Assembly: GCA_965277875.1 (NCBI GenBank)
Contig: CBDIDV010000001.1
Coordinates: forward strand, 1 to 64,000
Source: CAWFQB01 sp965277875
Lineage (GTDB): Bacteria; Armatimonadota; Chthonomonadetes; Chthonomonadales; Chthonomonadaceae
Direction: 5' to 3'
DNA length: 64,000 nucleotides
Below are positions 17,248 to 25,415 of the stretch, piece by piece. The notes below the pieces were generated by a model that did not search any database, was not told where the DNA came from, and worked only from the letters and a program-made list of their open reading frames with translations. A program made the position numbers and the translations under genes. Position 1 is the stretch's first letter. Each line of letters starts with the position of its first letter.

Positions 17248-20200
17248 GGCCGGAGAACCTCCTCAAAACACCCAAGCAGGCGACTAGCAAGCGTACTTGT
17301 GTGTTCATACGGCTGGGCGGCCGAGGAACTGAGCCACAGTTCCGTGACAAGTCCCTGCATCAGGAGCGCCGCGGCAGAACGGAGACGTGACGTGCCCTTG
17401 ATCCCCTTGGCCTCCGCCGGTAGCCATCCGCCCATCTGCATCAGTTCTAGAATCAGCTGCTGGTAAGGAACGGGTTCGTCCCCGCTGAGCCACGGGAATT
17501 GCTGGAGCAACCAACGCAGCCCCATCTTTAGTTGATTTCCGCGGTAGCCGTGTTCGAACATCGTCCAGTCTAACTCGCCTACCCGGTCGATACTCAGAGT
17601 TCCGGCTTCGTATAGTGCCAACAGCAGGTCCTCGGTACCCATAACTTGCACCTTCTGGAAGCGGCGGTACAGCTTCGCCTCCACGGTGCGCAGTGCGGTA
17701 TCGTCAGGCAGGAAGCCGCGACGGTTGCCGAACAGGCGCAGGAACAGGTCATCGGCGCAAACTACCAGGTCATGCTTGCTGGCGACTGCAAGCACTTCCA
17801 GCGACGGTTCCCAGAGGAGGTTCAGGTTGCCGAGTTCCAGTTTGATCTTGGGGATTTCCGGACAGGGCCGTACAATCTGTTGCTTCAAAGCGGTGCGCAG
17901 TGTGCTGCGTACCTGCACGCAGCCCTGCAGTGCCTCACGATAGAGGCGTGCCTGCGCGACCTGTGCCTCGATGCTCCCGCTGCAGGAGGGACCCGTCACA
18001 AGACTAGGCCATCCTACTCCTCCTTCTAACCATAGGGACAGAAGGCCAGCCTCCTGCCAGGCGAGCAGCGCCGACTCGGACACGAAGACTGGTTTCTGGA
18101 AATCCGGCGCGTCTTCGGCTGGTACATCGTGAAAGATTTCAGGCAGGCGCTCTCGAGCCTGGCGGGCCTCGGCAGGCCGGATGAGGCCCCTGCTAACGAG
18201 GACGGCCAACAAGTGACTCGATGAGATCACCATACCGTCATGCAAGTGCTGGCCGTCCGTGTCGGGAGCATGGTCGCTAAGGTAATATCCCTGTTGCAAA
18301 ACCGCTTCGCTCACGTCGTGAGCCTCCGGCCCAAATAGTTGGAGCATTCTCTCATCAGGTGGCGTGGCCTGCGGGGAAACGCGTTCCTGCATCAGCGCCC
18401 GGCCGGGTGCGTCGCGGAGCAGTCGCTGGATGTCCGCATACTTCTGCCGGCTCAGTGGACGCTGCGCCGCTTGTAGAAGTGTCATCTCGTGTTCAATCCA
18501 GTGCATGGCCTGCGGGAACAAAAACACGCTGTGCCCCGTGGCATGCAGGGCCTCAATTACTTCCTTGAGCGCGCCGAAATAGCTCAGCGTCAGCACGGAA
18601 GTTATGTCCATAAGGAGACGTCGCCTCCGTTTGGGCGACGATGGCGAGGACGCAAGAGCTGGCAGGTTAGCCAGAATGGAGGGCGAGGCGGATGTGCCAT
18701 TGTCCCACTGCTGCTTGCCCCATCCGAGCCGGGCCCACCAGTCTAGGAAGGCAGCTTGGCCCGCATGTCGCACCAGGAAGGCGTACGGTGCCATGCCTGC
18801 AGTGTAGTAGGCGTATCTTAGCCGTGCCTGTTCGCCGAGCGAGCGCAGGACCGGTATCATCTCCTCTTCGGAAACCCGCCTCAGGTATGGGTTTCCACTC
18901 AGGTCCAGCGAACCGAGCATGCGATGAGCCTCATACCCGTTCCCGGACGCCTCGCCAGCCTCAAGCAGGCCGGCAGGTATGCTGGGCTCGGATGGGAACC
19001 GTGCCAGGGCTTGCTTGTAGATATCGAACGCCGCTGCTGCAAGTGGAGGCTCCGTCGACGCGGCCAGCAGATAGGCCCGGCCAAGGTTGATAAATAGTTC
19101 CGTCCCTGCATCGTGATGTTCGCGCAACGGCTCCAGAAGCTCGATAGCCCGCCGAGGCTCGGCTGCCAAGGCCCACGCCGTGCCGCACTGCCAATCAATC
19201 TCGTAGTCGTCTTTGTATTGCGGGCGTACACTCTCCAGCAATTCGGCGGCCTCCTGCGATAAGTTGAGGGTAAGCAGCAGTTGCGCATGGTAGAGCGAAA
19301 GTGCACGCGTTCGGTAGCCCTGCGCCTCGATGGCTATGATTTCCTCGATCGCTGCCCGCGGTCCGCGCGCCTCCGCCAGCATTCCTGCTAGGCGGAAACG
19401 CGCCTCGGGCGATGGGAGGATTTCCGCCAGACGCATCGCATAGGCATATGCCTCCTGGCGCTCGTGGTCCAGGCGTTCGCCCAATGTTGTCACGCCAAAC
19501 GGGTTGCGCGGCCGATACGCGCTCAGGGATACCAACAGATGTTCAAGCAAACCCCTGCTGCGCGGAAATTGCGCCACTGCCGAACGTAGATAGGAGGCGG
19601 CGTAGTCGCTCCCTTGAGCCAGCAGCAAAGAGCCTTCCAGAGACGCGGCGGCCTCGGATGTTATCTGGGTACGGTAGCAGTCGAGAAGTTCCTGCGCTGT
19701 CATCACCTGCCCGTCGTCGTAAAGCAGGCGAAGCGCATATTCCAGCACGAACTCACGCTCGCTGATGGAGGTGTTCTGTCCCAATGCGGCGCGTAGCTGC
19801 GGTAGCGCCCGGCCCTTGGCTCCTAAACTCGATTGGCAGTGGCTCCGTAGTACGACCGCCTCCGTTGGGAAAACCGCCCCCTCTTCCTCAAGCGTTGCCA
19901 CGATCTGCTCGGTCAGCCACGACTGATTAGTGGCTAGTCCGATCAGTGCTTTCTCGCGTGTGACTTGCTGCCACTCTCCCAGGCGGGCGAGGCAGCGAGC
20001 AAGGTGTTCCCGCTCCCCAAGGTAGAGGTGCATCTGCGCGGTTAAGGCGACGGCGCGTACCCCAATCTCAGGGAACTGGTCGGCGAGCGGCTCCAGTGCG
20101 GCGACGGTCGCCAAAAGCCTCTCGCGGGACTGGGTGACTAGGGCGGCGCGGTCGACGCAGGATGTCTGCCATCCTGCGTCGACAACGTGCTGGAGAAACA

Positions 20201-20897
20201 GCAGGGTGAGGGAAGCGGCCTCAACCATCATCAGCGTGTCTTCCGAAGCTTTCGTCCACACACGATCCAACTCTGAGTGCAACGCACGGGCGTCTTCCTC
20301 CTTTAGGTTGGAGAGGCGGATCCGTGACAGTAAGATGAGCATATCGGCTTCCTGGGTGTCGGAAGGGATTAGGGACGCAGCTTGTTCGGTCGTTCCCTTC
20401 AGCCATGCCAGCACCGCTCGAAACTTGTACAGCCCCTCTATGTCGTAAGCACAGCCGCAGAGCGCCTGTTCCAGCAGTTCTGCGTCGCCGAGGTTGGCAA
20501 GCAGGCTCAACTCCTGGTTCTTGCGCTCGTCGCTGAGGGCTCCCAATGTTTTAGCATTGCCCCACAATTCCAACGCTTCCCGCCTGCGGCCTCGCCGCTG
20601 CACCAAGGTTGCGAGGGCAAGGAGAAGCCGCTGTTGGAAGTCGCGAAGCGCTTGCCTCAGCCCAGGATCGCTCTTTCCTGTCCTGGACACTTTCTCAAGC
20701 AGAGAGCGCAGTGCCGGCTCCGCATCGGCAAGGCGCCAGGCGACTATAGCTTCAAGGGTCGGCTCATACTCGGACTGAAAAAGCTCCATGAGAATGGGCG
20801 GCGCACTGGGGAAGTTCATGGTGACGTTGGCGTTCTCCGCCATCACTGCCCCGGGAGCATTGCCCTCTACTTTCATGTTGTATTGCGACTGGTGCAT
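17244..20897 (-). CDS. Long TPR protein with C-terminal PIN-like nuclease domain
   Basis: 1217 residues. The N-terminus carries a short tag, GAVMAENANVTMNF (16-29). Residues about 40-740 are TPR-like helical pairs. A PIN-like domain starts near 757 (RRRRLLMDITSVLTLSYFG, D763), with further acidic residues at VVCADDLFLRLFG (D1049/D1050). PIN domains are metal-dependent RNases that use clustered acidic residues. The combination of long TPR plus PIN is known from bacterial conflict systems. The ATG is 4 bases after the stop of the MTAN-like gene, with AGGAAG as ribosome site, and the stop overlaps the next start. Inference: a scaffold plus RNase effector triggered by, or recruited to, the MTAN-like protein. 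PIN assignment is by motif only. Confidence 0.75.
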   Translation of the reverse strand: MHQSQYNMKVEGNAPGAVMAENANVTMNFPSAPPILMELFQSEYEPTLEAIVAWRLADAEPALRSLLEKVSRTGKSDPGLRQALRDFQQRLLLALATLVQRRGRRREALELWGNAKTLGALSDERKNQELSLLANLGDAELLEQALCGCAYDIEGLYKFRAVLAWLKGTTEQAASLIPSDTQEADMLILLSRIRLSNLKEEDARALHSELDRVWTKASEDTLMMVEAASLTLLFLQHVVDAGWQTSCVDRAALVTQSRERLLATVAALEPLADQFPEIGVRAVALTAQMHLYLGEREHLARCLARLGEWQQVTREKALIGLATNQSWLTEQIVATLEEEGAVFPTEAVVLRSHCQSSLGAKGRALPQLRAALGQNTSISEREFVLEYALRLLYDDGQVMTAQELLDCYRTQITSEAAASLEGSLLLAQGSDYAASYLRSAVAQFPRSRGLLEHLLVSLSAYRPRNPFGVTTLGERLDHERQEAYAYAMRLAEILPSPEARFRLAGMLAEARGPRAAIEEIIAIEAQGYRTRALSLYHAQLLLTLNLSQEAAELLESVRPQYKDDYEIDWQCGTAWALAAEPRRAIELLEPLREHHDAGTELFINLGRAYLLAASTEPPLAAAAFDIYKQALARFPSEPSIPAGLLEAGEASGNGYEAHRMLGSLDLSGNPYLRRVSEEEMIPVLRSLGEQARLRYAYYTAGMAPYAFLVRHAGQAAFLDWWARLGWGKQQWDNGTSASPSILANLPALASSPSSPKRRRRLLMDITSVLTLSYFGALKEVIEALHATGHSVFLFPQAMHWIEHEMTLLQAAQRPLSRQKYADIQRLLRDAPGRALMQERVSPQATPPDERMLQLFGPEAHDVSEAVLQQGYYLSDHAPDTDGQHLHDGMVISSSHLLAVLVSRGLIRPAEARQARERLPEIFHDVPAEDAPDFQKPVFVSESALLAWQEAGLLSLWLEGGVGWPSLVTGPSCSGSIEAQVAQARLYREALQGCVQVRSTLRTALKQQIVRPCPEIPKIKLELGNLNLLWEPSLEVLAVASKHDLVVCADDLFLRLFGNRRGFLPDDTALRTVEAKLYRRFQKVQVMGTEDLLLALYEAGTLSIDRVGELDWTMFEHGYRGNQLKMGLRWLLQQFPWLSGDEPVPYQQLILELMQMGGWLPAEAKGIKGTSRLRSAAALLMQGLVTELWLSSSAAQPYEHTSTLASRLLGCFEEVLRP

Positions 20898-20901
20898 CTT
20901 C

Positions 20902-22341
20902 CTACCTGTCTGCTGGCTTGTCCCCGAAGTGCATGGTGACGTTGGCCTCGTCGGCTTGGACGACGCCTGTGACCGTGTGCGCCTGCAGGCTGAACTTAGA
21001 TTGGCTACCGACTGGTGGCGTCTGGTCGGATGCCGGCGTGCTGGCAGAAGTCATGACGCGGCTAGATTTGGGAATATCCGCGAGGGCGTGCGGGCTGGAA
21101 AGCACCGCATGAACGAGGGACACGGCCGCCGCAGCGGCAAGCGGATGGTGCTTCTTGCCCTTCTTACCATCCGCCCAGTCGCAGATCGCTTTCACGATGA
21201 TCCACTCGGTATTGTGCTCGGCTCCGGCGACATAAACGCCGGTTCCCTCCATCTCGCCGCCAATAGCCTGCGGAAATCGGGCAAATAGGTTCGCCTTAAA
21301 CGCCGGATCGTCCACAAGCACCTCCCCGGAAAGCACCGGCCCGTCCTTAGCCTCGCAGAGCAAGCCATCCGGGCGCGCGAATTGCCAGGACAGTACGTTG
21401 CGGAAGCGGTTGAGGAGCGCTGCCCCGCAAGGAACGACAGGTCCCCGGTGAATGGTTTCTTGGCCTACTCCAACACGCTGCGCCCCGTAGCAGATGATCT
21501 GGGAGGAGATCAGTACATCTGCGATTTTCTGCTTATCCGGGTCCTTGCCAAAGGCTATGCCCACCATGATCACAGCGCGCGGTCGCCATGTTTCGATGGC
21601 TTTGAAGGTCGCCGCGAGTGATGCCCCTTGATCCGCATAGCCCATGCGGCACATAGTGACCGCAGCGACTTGTTTGCCAAACGTGCCGAGGTAGTAGGTC
21701 TCTTTGCGGTGAACGACCTGCACAATGGCATTTCGGCCGGGAAGCGGCTGCAAGTATCTTAGAACCGCGTCAAACTCGACACGTACCGCGGTAAGCAGGA
21801 CAACGTCCACGGCAACCGTCTCGGCTTCCGTGTCCTCCGCTTCCTCTATCGGCGGCAACGGGCCATGCCACGGCTGTCCGGCAGCTTCGTAGTCCGGCAG
21901 GGGAAACTTCTCGTCGGGCTGCTCAGGCGGTTCGGTGTGCTGACGGTGGTAGTTATACCCAGCGGCAGTGATGCGCAATTGCGTCCGATCAGGAGTTCGG
22001 AACTGGAGCAATCCCTGATCCAGCAGGGCATCGATGTCTCCAAGCTGAACAGGCATCTCACCGTGGGACAGGCCGGGATGTAAAAGGACATCTTGGTCCC
22101 AGTTGGTCGGAACATCGTCGAGCGTATACAGGTGCTCCCCGCCATAGAGGACGGTTCCCCCGCTTTGCAGAACTTCTTCTACTTTTAGGCGGGATATGGC
22201 TCCCCCGACGCGGGTAAGGGCCTCATGAAAGCTGAAGTCCACCTGTTGACTCTTTGCAAGATTCTGCTGCGCGGTTACCAAGGTTTTCAGCAACTGATCT
22301 TGTTCTGGATCTAGAGCCAAGTGCTTTGATGTTTGGAACAA
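20902..22341 (-). CDS. Winged-helix plus nucleoside phosphorylase (MTAN-like) fusion, first gene of the operon
   Basis: 479 residues. Residues 1-135 look like a winged-helix region (DALLDQGLLQFRTPDRTQLRITAAGY). Residues 178-415 match the PNP_UDP_1/MTAN superfamily: VDVVLLTAVRVEFDAVL, VGIAFGKD, the substrate-site motif GGEMEGTGV (E363-M364-E365) and AICDWAD (D388), all conserved, so a nucleoside- or nucleotide-cleaving activity is plausible. The C-terminal tail has GVVQADEANVTMHFG (459-473), which matches the N-terminal tag of the next protein. Such domains occur in conflict systems as sensors or as nucleotide-depleting effectors. Genes follow with 4-base spacing and a 4-base overlap, so the three form one operon. 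Which nucleoside is used is unknown. Confidence 0.85.
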   Translation of the reverse strand: MFQTSKHLALDPEQDQLLKTLVTAQQNLAKSQQVDFSFHEALTRVGGAISRLKVEEVLQSGGTVLYGGEHLYTLDDVPTNWDQDVLLHPGLSHGEMPVQLGDIDALLDQGLLQFRTPDRTQLRITAAGYNYHRQHTEPPEQPDEKFPLPDYEAAGQPWHGPLPPIEEAEDTEAETVAVDVVLLTAVRVEFDAVLRYLQPLPGRNAIVQVVHRKETYYLGTFGKQVAAVTMCRMGYADQGASLAATFKAIETWRPRAVIMVGIAFGKDPDKQKIADVLISSQIICYGAQRVGVGQETIHRGPVVPCGAALLNRFRNVLSWQFARPDGLLCEAKDGPVLSGEVLVDDPAFKANLFARFPQAIGGEMEGTGVYVAGAEHNTEWIIVKAICDWADGKKGKKHHPLAAAAAVSLVHAVLSSPHALADIPKSSRVMTSASTPASDQTPPVGSQSKFSLQAHTVTGVVQADEANVTMHFGDKPADR

Positions 22342-22409
22342 TTCTTTACTCCTGCTTGTGAGAAAGAGAACCGTATTAGTCGTGAGCCTCTTATGGAGTT
22401 ACGACTTCT

Positions 22410-23438
22410 CTAGAAATCGCTGGGGGCAAGGCCGGCCCGTATGACCAACAAGGCATCGAGATTGGCTTCTAGCTTCCCTTGGTAAGCCGGAGAGCGCGGA
22501 CGGTCGCGCAGTATTTTAGGCAGAGTGCGGGCCGCCTCCAGTGTCAGTTCTTCCCAAAGGGCAGGATCGGACTGCGCTCGGGCTCGCGCTGCCGCTAACA
22601 TCGCTTTTTCGGCATTGTGTGCAGCCTCCGCTTCCTGCTGGCCTTGAGTCTGTTGATGCGCCTTCGCCGTCCGATGGGCTGTCTTCTGCGCCTCCTCGTA
22701 GCCTTTTGGCGGGCCGTATTCCTGCTCGATGGCCGCGCGCAGATACGCGCCCCGGCTGCTGCGAAACGCGGGCACGAACGGCAGAAACGCGAGCTGGCGG
22801 CGGCACTCGTCCGGGTGTGCTTGGGCGAGCCGTCTTGCGTCCGCTTTGCCCAGACCGGCGGCGATCAGGTCTTCCACAAGCGCAGCGACAGCAGCAACAA
22901 CCTCGTCTTCCGTCTGCGGAAGGGGTTGTGTTGTAATCTTAGTTGTAGTCTTAGAAGAAGTCTTAGTAAATGTATGGCCGATTTGGGCGCTCTTGTCTGC
23001 ACGAGTCGGACTGTCTTGGATGCCCAAAACGGTCATACCAGTATGTACGGTTTGGGCATACTGGGAATTTTCCTTTTCTGCCTTCCCCCGGACATGCTGC
23101 TGCAGCATCTTTACCACGGCCGGGCGGTTGATGCGGAACCACAGCTTGGCCGGGACGCCGCGACGCACCTCTTCCAGCACACCCAGCGCTCGGAGCCGGC
23201 GGCGCGAGGACTCCTGTTCCTTGCGGTGCATCACAAGTTCGTCTTCGATCTGCTCCTGCGTCATGAAGAACCAGCCGTCGCGCTCTGCGGGCTGGCGTTC
23301 CGACCAGTACCACATCTGCGAAAGCAGCAGCCCCGCCGAGTGGTCGCCGACCGCGCGGGCCAGACCCCGTTGGTAGGCCACGCAGCCCGAGGAAAGCAGG
23401 TAGCTTATGATGCGTTCGGTGTCGTCGGTGTCGGTCAC
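22410..23438 (-). CDS. Replication-protein-like winged-helix protein
   Basis: 342 residues, GTG start. The N-terminal 110 residues form a winged helix (LLLSQMWYWSER... WFFMTQEQIEDELVMHRKEQESSRRRLRALGVLEEVRRG) of the kind found in phage and plasmid replication initiators (DnaD/protein O-like). After a low-complexity Thr/Ser-rich linker comes a helical segment with ECRRQLAFLPFVPAFRSSRGAYLRAAIEQEYGPP. Its pattern RxQLxxLPxR...AIxxxYxxP recurs in the gene at 31819. It lies directly downstream of parA and the RHH partner gene in the same direction, the usual plasmid maintenance arrangement. Probable role: origin recognition or helicase loading. No origin iterons were seen next to it other than the octads near parA. 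Confidence 0.65.
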   Translation of the reverse strand: MTDTDDTERIISYLLSSGCVAYQRGLARAVGDHSAGLLLSQMWYWSERQPAERDGWFFMTQEQIEDELVMHRKEQESSRRRLRALGVLEEVRRGVPAKLWFRINRPAVVKMLQQHVRGKAEKENSQYAQTVHTGMTVLGIQDSPTRADKSAQIGHTFTKTSSKTTTKITTQPLPQTEDEVVAAVAALVEDLIAAGLGKADARRLAQAHPDECRRQLAFLPFVPAFRSSRGAYLRAAIEQEYGPPKGYEEAQKTAHRTAKAHQQTQGQQEAEAAHNAEKAMLAAARARAQSDPALWEELTLEAARTLPKILRDRPRSPAYQGKLEANLDALLVIRAGLAPSDF

Positions 23439-23459
23439 TTGGCCTGTCCTTGGGGAAAC

Positions 23460-23945
23460 TCAGCGGTCGGCGGGAGGCTGTGTGCCTTCCTGCCGCACTT
23501 TCTCCAGGTAGTCGCGGATGGCCTCCGCAACGAGTTCCTGCTTGGTTTGGCCGGTCAGCGTACTGACCCAGCCTAGCCGCTCGACAAGCGCAGTGGGGAT
23601 CTTCATCGTTGAGACAGTGTAGGGTCCTTTGCGCACGTCAGTCTCATAGGGCTGGGCCAGCAGCGAGAGCATCGCGCTATGGAAGGGGCTGCTGCTCGTA
23701 ACTTGCGCTACCGCGCTACTTCTAAGGTTAGCCGGTTCGCTACCAGCAATCTGCGCTACTGCGCTATCAGTAGCCTGCGCTACTACACTGCTGGCAACGT
23801 CTGCGGGAGCTGGCGGTGTGTCCGGGGTTCCCCGCCCCGCACGGCGCTGGTCGCTGTGGATCACGTCGCTCAGGATGTCGGCGCTGCCCGTGCCGAATAT
23901 CTGCGCGAGGCCGTCGCTGACGGACTGCTTGTCTTTCCTAGCCAC
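23460..23945 (-). CDS. Ribbon-helix-helix partition partner (ParB-like) with internal 8-residue repeats
   Basis: 161 residues, GTG start overlapping the parA stop by 8 bases. The C-terminal 55 residues form a ribbon-helix-helix fold (YTVSTMKIPTALVERLGWVS... KQELVAEAIRDYLEKV), as in ParG- and omega-type centromere-binding proteins that partner ParA ATPases. The linker (about residues 50-82) is an 8-residue repeat: SSVVAQAT, DSAVAQIA, GSEPANLR, SSAVAQVT. In the DNA this corresponds to octads in perfect 8-bp register (23700-23795), including CTACTGCG-type units that also occur upstream of parA. The gene may therefore contain its own binding sites. Function: binds the centromere and activates ParA. 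Confidence 0.75.
   Translation of the reverse strand: MARKDKQSVSDGLAQIFGTGSADILSDVIHSDQRRAGRGTPDTPPAPADVASSVVAQATDSAVAQIAGSEPANLRSSAVAQVTSSSPFHSAMLSLLAQPYETDVRKGPYTVSTMKIPTALVERLGWVSTLTGQTKQELVAEAIRDYLEKVRQEGTQPPADR
23700..23795. repeat. Octad repeat array inside the partition partner gene
   Basis: Twelve successive 8-bp units keep one register. Units starting CTA lie at 23708 (CTACCGCG), 23716 (CTACTTCT), 23740 (CTACCAGC), 23756 (CTACTGCG), 23764 (CTATCAGT) and 23780 (CTACTACA), separated by multiples of 8. TGCG closes the units before 23708, 23756 and 23780. Same motif as 25013-25092. Confidence 0.7.
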
Positions 23946-24876
23946 TGATCACCTCCCGTGCCAGGGCTTCGTAGGCCTGGCTGATCTTGCTTTTGGGGGC
24001 GTAGTAGGGCAGCGGCTGGCGCGCAGCGTGCGCGGCGGGAACGTCCTTGCCCCGGGGGATGGCTGCCGTAAAAACGCTGCTCCCAAACTTTTCGCGCAGT
24101 CCTTCTTCGATGGACTGGCTGACGGTCGTGTTTTCGGTGCGGCAGGCTAGTATCCGGGGCTGAGGAAGGTTCGGGTTGACCTTGCGCACCTCCTGCAGCG
24201 TTCCCATGAGCTTGACCATGCCACGCACCGAGAACACCGACATGTCTACGGGCACGATGACCTCTGTGGCGGCTACGAGGCAGTTGATGGTCAGCATGTC
24301 TAGCGACGGGGGGCAGTCGATTACAACGTAATGGAAGCGCGTCATGATCGGCTGGAGCGCGGTGCGTATCAGCGACTCCAGGCCGACCCGTCCGGCCACC
24401 CGACGCCAGGTGTCCGCTAGATCCAGGTTCGTCGGAACCAGGGTAAGGTTGGGCGGCGGCGGGCCGACCTGAAGGAACGTGTCGCCCAGAGGCACGTCCT
24501 CGACCAGAGCGTTGTAGAGGGTCTTGTCTTGGGCGTCGGGGTCGAAGCCGAAGGCCTGTGTCATGTTGCCCTGCGGATCGCAATCTATCGCCAGAACAGG
24601 CACGTCGCGTGCCATAATAGCGGCCAGAGCAACGGCGGTGGTGGTTTTGCCCACGCCGCCCTTCTGGTTCGCCACGGCGATGATGCGCGCGGTATCTGTA
24701 TGGCCCCGTCCGGCGAGCGCCCTGACGCCGAACGCGGACATAACCTCGCTGCGCTCTACGAGGATGCGGTTACCCTTGGCGAACCCGGACAGCCGTTTGT
24801 CCTTGATGTAGTTGCGGATGGTTGTCGTGCTCACCCCGGCAAGGTTGGAAGCGTCGGAAAGCGAAAGAAGTTCCAT
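23938..24876 (-). CDS. parA: ParA partition ATPase with N-terminal HTH
   Basis: 312 residues. An N-terminal MerR/excisionase-like HTH (LSLSDASNLAGVSTTTIRNYIKDKRL) is followed from about residue 65 by the deviant Walker A motif KGGVGKTT, then DCDPQGN (switch I / A'), VIDCPPSLDML (Walker B) and VPVDMSVFSVRG. ParA dimers pattern the nucleoid and move plasmid or element copies with help from the centromere-binding partner. The HTH fits self-regulation by binding upstream DNA. Immediately upstream lies the octad array (25045-25092), and immediately downstream, overlapping by 8 bases, the RHH partner. A complete plasmid-type segregation cassette. Confidence 0.92.
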   Translation of the reverse strand: MELLSLSDASNLAGVSTTTIRNYIKDKRLSGFAKGNRILVERSEVMSAFGVRALAGRGHTDTARIIAVANQKGGVGKTTTAVALAAIMARDVPVLAIDCDPQGNMTQAFGFDPDAQDKTLYNALVEDVPLGDTFLQVGPPPPNLTLVPTNLDLADTWRRVAGRVGLESLIRTALQPIMTRFHYVVIDCPPSLDMLTINCLVAATEVIVPVDMSVFSVRGMVKLMGTLQEVRKVNPNLPQPRILACRTENTTVSQSIEEGLREKFGSSVFTAAIPRGKDVPAAHAARQPLPYYAPKSKISQAYEALAREVISG

Positions 24877-25415
24877 ATGCGCCTCTCTTTCTCGAATTGC
24901 GCGAATTATAGCAAATCCAAAAGTCAGGAGTCAAGTGGTTTTTTAAAAACAATAAAAATCCACTGGTGTAAGCAGAGGCAATCTGAGTAGCAAACATTAC
25001 AATATTGTTGCGCTACTGTGCTACTTCTCTGAACATCACGCCTTTTTGGTAGCAAAATAGCGCAATAGCGCAGTAGCTTGGTAGTGCAATAGTGTCGCAT
25101 GAGAGAGGTAATCAGGGTATGCCAGGTTGATGTAAACCAACTTGCGATCTGAACATCCACTCGCATCTCACCTTCCAATACATTATCGGACGTTTTGATG
25201 TAGGTTCTTCTCCCCGTGCTTTCCTCTTTGAAATACTCTCCTCATCCGCGCAGGAAATCTGCGCCGCTTTCGCGAATGCAGATCTTGCTTTCGTAAGGCC
25301 TTCAGTTCGCTGTTGTTGCGTCTGCCTGCCCACTGCTTTAGCGCCGATTTGTCTTTTTGCTGATGGAGAAGCTTCACCCTTGCAGGGGCTTCACCCTGTC
25401 TTTGCTTGCTGAGTT
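24877..25415. promoter_or_regulatory. parA upstream region with candidate centromere and operator
   Basis: 539 bases, AT-rich relative to its neighbours, between divergent parA and the NERD gene. Apart from the octad cluster (listed separately) no gene is supported. It should hold promoters for both flanking genes. GCTTCACCCT is directly repeated at about 25372-25395 just before the NERD gene. Confidence 0.6.
25045..25092. repeat. Six contiguous 8-bp repeats upstream of parA (candidate parS)
   Basis: Units TTTGGTAG, CAAAATAG, CGCAATAG, CGCAGTAG, CTTGGTAG and TGCAATAG run without a gap, each ending TAG. Two units of opposite orientation (CTACTGTG, CTACTTCT) are at 25013-25028 and one TAG unit at 24983-24990. 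Short tandem repeats of this kind are the binding sites of RHH-type partition proteins. Confidence 0.75.

Noticed and set aside
23700..25092. Short repeats as a possible CRISPR array
   Set aside because: Units are 8 bp and contiguous, with no spacers of 25-40 bp and no cas genes; partition sites fit better.
25112..25377. Small minus-strand ORFs between the octads and the NERD gene
   Set aside because: No ribosome sites, no recognisable motif, and overlapping frames compete; treated as intergenic.
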